A stretch of DNA of 64,000 nucleotides. It comes from Gadus chalcogrammus. Its lineage: Eukaryota > Chordata > Actinopteri > Gadiformes > Gadidae. This document shows positions 56,279-64,000 of this stretch, in pieces; positions within the stretch are counted from its first letter, which is position 1; each line of letters starts with the position of its first letter. The stretch lies in contig NC_079420.1 of NCBI RefSeq assembly GCF_026213295.1, positions 10,602,828 through 10,666,827 on the forward strand, written 5' to 3'. The translations under genes were made by a program, and so were the position numbers. The notes beneath the pieces were generated by a model. It searched no databases, was not told the origin of the DNA, and was given only the letters and a program-made list of their open reading frames with translations.

Positions 56279-57296
56279 CTCGACCTCAGTATGGTCTCAG
56301 TGGAGGGCTCGAGTCTGTTCAAAGGAATACACAACCCAGCCTACAAGAGTCCCATAAGTCATTGCAAAGGTGGAAGTGGGGCAACAGCTTGGGACACTTT
56401 CTTTTCACCACAGCTGTACTTAAAGCGCCAATACCTCATTAGGATGAAGACGACCCACAGAAAGGTTTTAAGAGCAGTATACTGGCCACCTTCTAGGATG
56501 CAATCATTATCAACCCAAAGAAAATGTGAAAGTAAATTAACCCTAACCCTAAACGATTTTGTGAAATGTTTTCTCGTGTCGTTTTAATTTGGGGAAGTCA
56601 GAGACAGCAGAGCAGCAATCATAGCCCAACGGTTTACGTTTCTTTTCTGTTTAAGGTCACAAAGGTGTATTATCCATGAGATTGGCTCTTTTCTTTAGTT
56701 TTGGAACATTTACTGAGAAAATTTGTTTTTGTAGCATGGGTAGCCCCGCCCATTCTTCCGGCAAATTGAGTTCGCCCTGCACAAGCGTCTGGAGAAGAGC
56801 AATACATTTCTTTCTGATTCTGATTCTGTTTTTGCGGGAGCCAATCACCAAGCTGGCTTTTCCCCTTGGCGCGCTATTGGCTGGTTTAACACAATGACGA
56901 CAGGGAAGCAACGGCAAGCAGCCAATCGCGTACAGAGTCAGTTGAACTAGGACCGTTGTCCGTTGACCACAGCCTTGTGCTGAAGAAAATGACCGCAGCT
57001 TCCCCAGACCAACGTGCAATCTACGATTGGCTTGGTCTGGTAATAGCTAATGTTTTAGTCCTATGTTGCAACATTAGTGTTGTTACATCATCACAAGTAT
57101 TAACATGAGGTTTTGTACTGTTTCCTATTTAAAAGCAATAGTTATCAGTTCTTGTGTTTCATTTGATTCTAATAGATTTTAGTTTCTATGGGGAAGTATT
57201 CTTTAGTGTCACTGATTTCAGCATTTATTTTTTCAGTGCAATCTGTTGGCAATTATATTAACATTTTCGAGAAATAGGAGAACAAGTTCTTGTTAG
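56279..57296 (-). promoter_or_regulatory. 5' flank and presumptive promoter of Ig receptor copy A
   Basis: No coding exon seen. It is homologous to 58890-59430 in copy B (shared GGCAACAGCTTGGGACA, ACTTAAAGCGCCAAT, TATTGGCTCTTTTCTTTA). CCAAT motifs occur at about 56836 and 56921. Conservation to copy B shows it was part of the duplicated segment. Confidence 0.5.
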
Positions 57297-57627
57297 TGTA
57301 ACGGTGGACTCGTACACCATCACACAATAAGGGAGTCAACACAGAATTCAATTTTAAATCAAAAAGGTTATTTAGTTGATGTAAAACAAACAAGGAGAAA
57401 CAAATGTCTAGGGGATTTGGATTACCTGCAAGGTACAATATACAAGTGGCAAAGTACGACTGTGACCGAACAAAGCAGCAGAGTGCCTGCTTCAACCAGA
57501 AGGGGTGCCCGCTGAAGTAGAGTTAAACCCTGCTTATATAACCCACCACTCAGGTGTGGTCAATCAGGTCGTTATGACCCTTGTAGTGGCAGCTATGACC
57601 CAAAAGGGGGTCCTCGGGGTCGTCACA
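57297..57627 (-). mobile_element. solo LTR, - strand, at the junction of copies A and B
   Basis: On the - strand it starts TGTGACGACCCCGAGGACCC, has a TATA box (TTATATAAGCAGGG) and ends CCACCGTTACA, giving TG...CA termini over 331 bp. The flanking 4-6 bases do not match, so the two sides were probably brought together by recombination or deletion. Confidence 0.65.
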
Positions 57628-57635
57628 CCTCCCCA

Positions 57636-59435
57636 AATAAAAAGGTTTGCTAAAAACCTTTTGAAAAGTTCTATCAGAACATTGTTTCGCTTCACTCCAT
57701 AATTAAACAACCTTGAGGTGTTAGGCAGCTTGACCTCCAGGGTTCCTCCCAGGGAGCCGAAGCACCGGGCTGTGTAGTGTGGCTGTGTGGCGTCGCAGAA
57801 GGTCTTCACACATGGAGGTTAACAAAAGACAATAAAACACTACAGGAGATGTCCCACTCAGATTCACAGAGCCCCGCTCTTATTATTACTATAAGAGGGG
57901 CGGACATTTTGAATACAGTATGTGCCATTGCAGAGAGGAACTTTATACTAATATATCAAAAAATTAATAATTATTACATTTTTGATTTGATATACATCAT
58001 TTCCCTACGATTGACCTCTTCATCTCATCTCATCTTCGTCCGCTTATCCGGGGTCGGGTCGCAGGGGGAGCAGCTCAAGCAGGGGGCCCTTTCCCGGGCC
58101 ACATTGACCAGCTCTGACGGGTGGATCCCGAGGCGTTCCCAGGCCAGTGTTGAGATGTTATCTCTCCACCTAGTCCTGGGTCTTCCCCGAGGTCTCCTCC
58201 CCACTGGACGTGCCTGAAACACCTCCCAAGGGAGGCGCCCAGTGGGCATCCTTACCAGATGCCCGAACCACCTCAGCTGACTCCTTTCTAAGTAAAGGAG
58301 CAGCGGCTCTGATCCGAGTTCCTCACGGATGGCTGAGCTTCTCACCCTATCCCTAAGGGAGACGCCAGCCACCCTTCTGAGAAAACTCATCTCGGCCGCT
58401 TGTACCCGCAATCTCGGTCATCACCCAACCCTCATGACCATAGGTGAGGATAGGAACGAAGATCGACCGGTAGATCGATAGCTTTGCCTTGCGGCTCAGC
58501 TCTCTTTTCGTTACAACGGTGCGGTAAAGCGAACGCAATACCGCCCCCGCTGCTCCGATTCTCCGGCCAATCTCACGCTCCATAGTACCCTCACTCGCGA
58601 ACAAGACCCCGAGGTACTTGAACTCCTTCACTTGGGCTAAGGACTCATTTCCTACCCGGAGTAAGCAATCCACCGGTTTCCTACTAAGAGTCATGGCCTC
58701 AGATTTAGCGGTGCTGATCCTCATCCAAGCCACGATTGACACATAAATAAAAATACCCTACCCTTGCCCTAATACTCTTGATATCTGGTGATGCATTGTT
58801 TTGAAGTCAAAGTAAAAGGCAGAGTAATAATTAAATAAATAAATCAGTCAATTTACCCAGAATTAACTTAAATTACGATGAAAGAAATGTTGGAAGTGAG
58901 GCAACAGCTTGGGACAGTTTCTATTCACCACAGCTGTACTTAAAGCGCCAATGTCTCATGAGGATGAAGACGACCCACAGAACTGTTTTAAGAGCAGTAT
59001 ACTGGCTACCTTCTAGGATGCGTTTATTATCAACACAAGGAAAATAGGAAAATAAATGATGAATTCATATAAAAATTCTCCCAGTAAATATGAACGATTA
59101 TGGGAAGTGTTTTCTCGTGTCGTTTCAATTCGGGGAAGTCAGAGACAGAAGAGAAGCAAACATAGCTCAACGGTTTGCAGAGGTCACTTGAACCAATCAA
59201 GTTACAAAAAACTTGGACGTTTCTCTTCTGTTTAAGGTCACAAAGGTGTAATATCCATGATATTGGCTCTTTTCTTTATAGTTTTGGAACATTTACTGAG
59301 AAAGTATGTTTCAGTCCTATGTTGCAAGATTTTTGTTGCTACAACATCAAGTTTTAAGTATTAACATGAGGTTTTGTACTGTTTCCTATTTAAAAGCAAT
59401 ACTTCTTGTGTTTCATTCTATTCTTCTAGATTTTC
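57636..59435 (-). pseudogene. Ig receptor copy B, truncated pseudogene
   Basis: A V-exon fragment (57811-57636) encodes FCDATQ and CFGSLGGTLEVKL, homologous to copy A, but is cut after about 50 codons by the solo LTR. Its splice acceptor AG has become AT (57812-57813). The signal-peptide exon is deleted: the copy A interval 55914-56371 is missing at about 58893. A LINE is inserted at 58016-58731. Promoter-side homology continues to about 59430. The C2 and membrane exons are absent. Not functional. Confidence 0.85.
58016..58731 (-). mobile_element. 5'-truncated LINE with target-site duplication
   Basis: Flanked by ACGATTGAC at 58007-58015 and 58732-58740. The - strand encodes the C-terminal part of a non-LTR reverse transcriptase (KEFKYLGVLFASEG, LSIYRSIFVPILTYG, QLRWFGHLVRM, RPRGRPRTRWRD) in two frames, so one frameshift. 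The 3' end is a GATGAGATGAGATGA-type repeat rather than poly(A). Copy A has the empty site at about 55755, so insertion followed duplication. Confidence 0.88.
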
Positions 59436-59747
59436 GAGAAATAGGAATATAAATTCTGGTTAGTTCAAACATTTTAAATTGTACCTTTAGATTAGTTTCA
59501 AAATAGTATATTTCATACAGAAATGCATTAAAGAAAGTGACACATGCAGAATAGTATATTATAAATACTAGTCATAATAATATAATTGTTACACATGCAG
59601 AATATTATATTATGCATGCTAATTATAATAATTTAATATCTCAAATGGTAATCTGCCGACCAGATGATTTGTTTCTCCCCACTTGGTTGTGGAATGGCCA
59701 AATGGGTGTGGCTAATACCAGATATTAAATAATAATACTACACTCAT

Positions 59748-60036
59748 TGTAACACACTTGGTGGCTGCTACACTCCCCCTAGGGGACTTCTTCTGCGGTC
59801 TTCCAGACGTAAAGGTATACACAGTGAAGCCCTGCTAATAAAGTCAATAAAAATGAAGAACACTGTAGACTATGTTGACAGTCTCTATGGTTACTGCTAC
59901 GGCGTGCTGACGTCACGGGGACGCATGGCATGCTGGGGCGGGTTGGTTTTTATGTTGTTGAGGAACTTGGCTAATAAAGCTAGTGGGTGTAACACCGTTC
60001 GCTGTCTACACTCTTCCTCATTCGTGCACATCTACA
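59748..60036 (+). repeat. 5' LTR of the Gypsy element
   Basis: Begins TGTAACACACTTGGTGGCTG and ends CATCTACA (TG...CA), 289 bp, with AATAAAG motifs inside. No second copy in the window. Confidence 0.75.
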
Positions 60037-60054
60037 TGGTGTCAGAAGTGAGCC
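60037..60054 (+). other. primer-binding site of the Gypsy element
   Basis: TGGTGTCAGAAGTGAGCC directly follows the LTR. The leading TGG complements a tRNA CCA end. The cognate tRNA was not determined. Confidence 0.6.
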
Positions 60055-60084
60055 GAATCTAATCTGGCACAAGGACTCTGCCGG

Positions 60085-60790
60085 ATCGACCCGCTCGTCT
60101 TTAATGAGGATATCGCTCACAACTGGGAGAAGTTCAAGCGGAAATGGCATGTCTATAGCAACGCCGGGCTAGCGACGGCTAGTACGAAAGTGCAAGCCTA
60201 CACGTTTCTCAACCTCGCCGGTCCGGAGGCATTGGATAAACTCGACACGTTTGATTTTGCGGCCGACGAGGATCGCGAGGACCCTGCCGTGCTGGTAAAG
60301 AAATCTGAGGAATTATGCCTGCCGGTAAAGCACGTAATTATGGACAGACAAGCATTCAACACGACTGACCAGAAACGGCACGAGTCAATCCAGTCATATG
60401 TTTCCACGTTGAAGGTCATGGCCAAGAAATGTGACTTCGGGACACTGCATGATGAACTGATTGGAGATCGTTTGGTCTTGGTATTCACAGTGACACTGTC
60501 CGTGCACAGCTTTTAAAGGAAAAGAAACTGACGCTAAATTCGGCCTTTAAGATCTGCATGCTACACAAACGATCTGAGAAGGGCAACAGAGAACTAAAAA
60601 AAAGGAAGCAGAGGTGTGCACAGTGCAATTCGACCCATGCACAATCTGTGGTGGCCAACATGCACCAGACCGGAACAAATGACCAGCGCTCAACAAGCGC
60701 TGCAACACGTGTGGAAGAATGAACCACTTCTCTAGATGCTGCAGATCAGGCAAACCGTTTGCCCCCAACAGGCCAGGGCAGGTTCCGCCC
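60085..60790 (+). pseudogene. Gypsy gag remnant with zinc knuckle
   Basis: An open segment 60190-60516 encodes a capsid-like helical region (TFLNLAGPEALDKLDTF; ESIQSYVSTLKVMAKKC). After a frameshift, a CX2CX4HX4C zinc knuckle (CNTCGRMNHFSRCC) appears near 60700-60745, preceded by an in-frame stop. Confidence 0.75.
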
Positions 60791-60959
60791 CCCGCTGCAC
60801 GCAGAGGCAGATACACACACGTGAGTGAACTTGACACGCAGCCACTGCAAGAGCCAACTGATGTGTTTCACTGTGAGACTGTGGAAATGTTTTACTGTGA
60901 GAGCATAGACGAGCCAGAGGATGTGTGTGAACAAGATGAAAAGTTTGCTGAGCTGTCTG

Positions 60960-61085
60960 CATGCAACACTGGCAGACAACTGACTGTGAAGATTGACACT
61001 GGGGCCAAATGCAACGTCATATCCAGGGCTCTTCTACAGTACATTGATCCTACTGCTCACGTCAATCTCAGCAAAAGCTAATCTT
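60960..61085 (+). pseudogene. Gypsy aspartic protease fragment
   Basis: LTVKIDTGAKCNVIS contains the DTGA catalytic signature of retroelement proteases. The frame is soon lost. Confidence 0.7.
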
Positions 61086-61444
61086 GTAGCGTACGGAGGT
61101 CATATAACCCAGACTCTTGGTGCGGCAGACATGGTTTTTAGTTGCGGTTTGCTAAGTTTCCAAGTTGTGGACAGAAACGTCAAACCACTGCTGGGTCTCA
61201 GAGACAGTGTCAGGGTTGGCTATGTGATTTTTTTGACCAGAGGTGCATGCCGTCGTCCAGCAGGAAGCAGGAAGGTGTATCACATGCGCCTGGATGACAC
61301 CGCGCACCCCACTGTATGCACTCCAAGACGGGTGCCACTGGCCATGAAGGACAAGATTGTGGCGGAACTGCATAGAATGACCCGACTCGGAGTCATGATA
61401 CCGGTTCAGGAGTCCACTGAATGGGTTTCAGCCATGGTGCGAGC

Positions 61445-61534
61445 AGGTTGACGGGGTCGATGCACAGTCTAATGCTCCCATCTCGTGAGCAAACAAGATG
61501 GGAGCATTAGACTGTGCATCGACCCCGTCAACCT
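61445..61534. repeat. perfect 39-bp inverted repeat, 12-base loop
   Basis: The arms 61445-61483 and 61496-61534 are exact reverse complements (left starts AGGTTGACGGGGTCG). The right arm is the normal reverse-transcriptase sequence; the left arm is an extra inverted copy inserted just before it. Confidence 0.97.
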
Positions 61535-61719
61535 CAACAAAGCCCTCCTCAGACCCCACCACCCACTGAAAACTGTGGAAGTGGTGATCGCTGACATGCC
61601 TGATGCCAAACTGTACAGCATTCTGGATGCTAAGTGTGGTTTCTGGCAGGTGCCGCTCAGCAAAGAATCCTCAAAACTCACCACCTTCATGATTCCTGTG
61701 AGCCGCTATGCTTTCCTAC

Positions 61720-62600
61720 TAGGGATGGGCACGAGTAGTAAATTCCAAACTCGAGTGATCGAAGGAATTCCTCGAGGATCAATCGAGTACTCGTTTAATC
61801 AAATCTATTTTTAGAATGCAACGCATCTGCAGCAGGAATAGGCCTGATGATGAACGGCAATATTACCAACCAAACATGTAATCCTTATTCTCCATCAAAA
61901 CAGTCAGTTATCAGAGTATTCATTATTTATTTTTGCAAACGTTCAAAACACATTTTCCTTACAAAAATAAATATGCGTCTCACAATTTAAATCACGTCGA
62001 ACCAAGGCCTGTAACAGTTTAAAAAAAACAAAAACGAAACAAGTAGCCTAACCATTGCAAATGATTTAAAGCTGCAAATAAAATGGCAGCAAATGGACTA
62101 TGGAAATACTCAGCGTTGTGATCTTCTCTACACGGCCGGGATTTCAGCTGCGTCTTGCGGCAGTGAAATAGCCGACACACTTGGTTGCTGCGGGTCTGCT
62201 TTCCCGAACTCACCGTTGTGTTTCAGGAGCATGTTGCCGCATAGTACTTTCTGGTAGCTAGATTTCGCTTGGCATATTTTACATTTCACCTTATGATCTC
62301 CTATTTCTTTAAAGTATTTCAATTCTTCGCTGCGCTGTGCTTTAACCGCCATCTCTTACAGTAACTTTTTGAATCTGGCGTGCCTGCACACGGCACGGAA
62401 CGTGCCACACAGAAATGGATGCATTTCATTTGCTTTGTGCCCACGGCATGCGTTAGTGGCGCAGACAGAAAATTGATACATTTTCTTCCGAAAACTTTGT
62501 TTGTGTGTGTATATGCAAACTCGAGTTTGCCTGTCCACCAATCGAGTTCATTTGTAACGAGGAGTACTCGAGTAATCGATTCCAGTCACGCCCATCCCTA
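61720..62600 (-). mobile_element. hAT-like element inserted in the Gypsy RT
   Basis: Ends TAGGGATGGGC and GCCCATCCCTA. The flanking target duplication is TTTCCTAC (61712-61719) versus CTTCCTAC (62601-62608). TCGAGTACTCG-type subterminal repeats are on both sides. 881 bp. It splits the RT codons for the YAFL...RMPYG region. Confidence 0.88.
62128..62352 (-). pseudogene. BED-type zinc-finger fragment of a hAT transposase
   Basis: On the - strand YFKEIGDHKVKCKICQAKSS, then a histidine-containing stretch, matches the N-terminal BED finger (CX2C...H) of hAT transposases. It begins with a methionine at 62352 and is cut off after about 70 codons by the deletion that removed the rest. Confidence 0.65.
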
Positions 62601-63149
62601 CTTCCTACGGATGCCCTATGGCATCACCACGGGGAGTGAGGTGTCCAGAGGTGCATGGAGAAACTCTTCGAAGGATTGCCGTGTGCAATTGTGATAGATG
62701 ACATTTTGGTGTGGGGCCGCTCGAGAGAGGAGTATGATCTCCGTCTCCGCCAAGTCATGGACAGGATAAGGGCTGTCAAGCTCAGACTGAACCCTGAGAA
62801 GGGCCGGTACAGGGTCACTGAGGTTGCTTATGTCGGTCACCAGCTCACTGACCAGGGTGTGAAACCCGACCCTGCCAAAACCGCTGCCGTCCGCCTGATC
62901 CCCCGCCAGAGGACAAGAATGGTCTCCAAAAGTTCCCTCCCCCTTTTACAAACCCTGGATCACCCACCAATCGATCACTTCCTGTTATCATTTGAGTTGA
63001 ATGCCCTCATTGATGTGAAAGTGTTCAACAGGAGTACAGCGGGCCTTACCCTATAAGCTGTGCCTCTGACTGGGGGGCTGCTGTTCGTCGGATGACCGCC
63101 TGGTGGCCGCGTTTTCAGAATCCAAAGAAGAAAAGGGAGAAATTCAACA

Positions 63150-64000
63150 CATTTCGGCTGAAGTTCTGAAAGGACATTCGTTCGTAACCAACAAATTAAA
63201 CATCAGATTCAATCACTGAAGGAAGGTAATGGAAATAAAATGCATATTTTTCGCTAGAACTGTTCTAAAACCCAATTTTCTTGACAAACGATATTAAAAT
63301 ATTGCATTTTCCACCAAGGATCAACTTAATGTCAGCCATATTGTTTGTTTTGGCAGTAGAAGATGACAACCCCTAGAAAGTAAGGCAAGGCAACTTTATT
63401 TATATCGCACTTATATACACAAGGCGGACTCAAAGTACCTCACATAAACACATTGCCATACAATAAAATGAAATAAAATAAAATAGATAAATATAAGAAA
63501 ACACAGGCAAAGTAAAAAAATGCAATCAATATTATCAATTTAATTAATTAATTGAAAAAATTACATTAACATTTACATTTAGGGCATTTAGCAGACGCTT
63601 GTATCCGAAGCGACTTAGAAACTGTATATATCGCTGTCAGTACAGAAGGATGTTCAGAGAACCAAGTGACAAGCACTAACAATCACTAGGTTAACCCATT
63701 CCCTGTATACAACAGAGACAGCTAGGATAGGACGCCCTTTAGCTTCCAGCGTCCGCCTGAGGCCTGGAGCCACCTGGAACAGCCGTTCTCCTCCTCACTC
63801 CCCCCCTGCTCCCCCGGTCGCCATGGAGGACAGCGGGATGTCTGAATGAGCAGAAGATTAGAAAATGAGAAAACATGGGCCATAAGATGGATAGATAAAT
63901 ACTGTATTCATCCCCATTGGAAAATTCAGGTATCCAGTACCTCACTAAGTCAGTCAACAGACGGTAGAATTCACGATCAACAAAATGGAAAAACAGTAAA
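63150..64000 (-). other. 3' flank of a third Ig-receptor copy (copy C), continuing past the window
   Basis: 63155-63270 and 63740-64000 match 53120-53260 and 53640-53890 of copy A. For example GGACAGCGGGATGTCTGAA is at about 63829 and 53709, an offset of about 10.1 kb. The coding exons of copy C would start beyond 64000 on this strand. Confidence 0.75.
63565..63735 (-). repeat. CGCTTTGGATAAAAGCG-tail interspersed repeat in copy C
   Basis: ACATTTACATTTAGGGCATT, AGCAGACGCTTGTATCCGAA, then the family body. It is longer than the orthologous insertion at 53403, which has lost its middle. Confidence 0.8.

Larger units (their letters stand above)
61270..62900 (+). pseudogene. Gypsy reverse-transcriptase fragments
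   Basis: Pieces in order: CTPRRVPLAMKDKIVAEL and MTRLGVMIPVQE (61310-61435); SIRLCIDPVNLNKALLRP to LDAKCGFWQVPLSKES (61500-61710); then after a hAT insertion FLRMPYGIT, IVIDDILVWG (the xxDD catalytic motif) and VAYVGHQLTDQGVKP (62603-62870). Broken by an inverted duplication, the hAT element and a frameshift. Confidence 0.85.
59748..63065 (+). mobile_element. degenerate Ty3/Gypsy LTR retrotransposon, 3' end lost
   Basis: It runs 5' LTR, primer-binding site, gag, zinc knuckle, protease, then reverse transcriptase, in + order. Several stops and frameshifts, a 39-bp inverted duplication (61445-61534) and a hAT insertion (61720-62600) break it. RNase H, integrase and the 3' LTR are missing: recognisable coding ends near 62900 and duplicated Ig-locus flank begins at 63150. 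Confidence 0.9.

Noticed and set aside
56657..57019. 120-codon - strand frame upstream of the Ig receptor
   Set aside because: No start context, domain or splice signals; the orthologous stretch in copy B is not open over the same span.
57297..57627. Solo LTR as the 5' or 3' LTR of the nearby Gypsy element
   Set aside because: Its sequence, length and ends differ from the LTR at 59748-60036, and it is on the opposite strand.

Overview
This window is vertebrate, almost certainly teleost-fish, nuclear DNA. Protein-coding information sits in short exons with GT-AG introns. The recognisable proteins are vertebrate proteins (histidine ammonia-lyase, RNF141, MGAT4C, a SLAM/CD2-like immunoglobulin receptor). 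The intergenic DNA is full of fish-type tRNA-derived SINEs, hAT-like DNA transposons, a LINE fragment and LTR elements. The density and length of (GT)n, (CT)n and (GGA)n arrays is extreme, which from general knowledge would fit a gadiform (cod-like) genome; that species guess is an inference only.

Layout. 1-5.9 kb: the 3' half of hal on the + strand (ten exons, start outside the window). 7.9-12.8 kb: complete rnf141 on the - strand (five coding exons, 226 residues, plus a probable non-coding first exon). 14.6-17.2 kb: complete mgat4c coding region on the - strand (three exons, 481 residues). 17.2-53 kb: gene-poor DNA made of microsatellites, minisatellites and transposons. It includes an 8.6 kb inverted-repeat-bounded composite (23.6-32.3 kb) enclosing a 5.6 kb tandem-repeat array, a 40-bp array split by nested transposons (34.4-36.9 kb), and a possible upstream promoter/non-coding exon for mgat4c near 45.9 kb. 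53-64 kb: a tandemly duplicated immunoglobulin-receptor locus on the - strand. The first copy (53.9-56.3 kb) carries one frameshift. The second (57.6-59.4 kb) is a wrecked pseudogene. The 3' end of a third begins at 63.15 kb. A degenerate Ty3/Gypsy element (59.7-63.1 kb), itself interrupted by a hAT element, lies between the second and third.

The genes do not form a pathway: hal is histidine catabolism, rnf141 a RING ubiquitin-ligase candidate, mgat4c a Golgi glycosyltransferase and the Ig gene a cell-surface receptor. The most unusual pattern is that tandem repeats have grown out of exon edges. Arrays in hal and rnf141 are made of repeated copies of the exon-intron junction (many copies of a functional-looking splice donor), another repeats the rnf141 stop-codon region, and a small one repeats the mgat4c stop region. 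A second recurring pattern is near-perfect short-loop inverted repeats that look like template-switch scars (41.35, 55.0 and 61.45 kb). No CRISPR array, operon or other prokaryotic feature is present. I did not find a convincing new molecular system; the composite satellite-bearing element and the splice-junction arrays are the best candidates for something undescribed.
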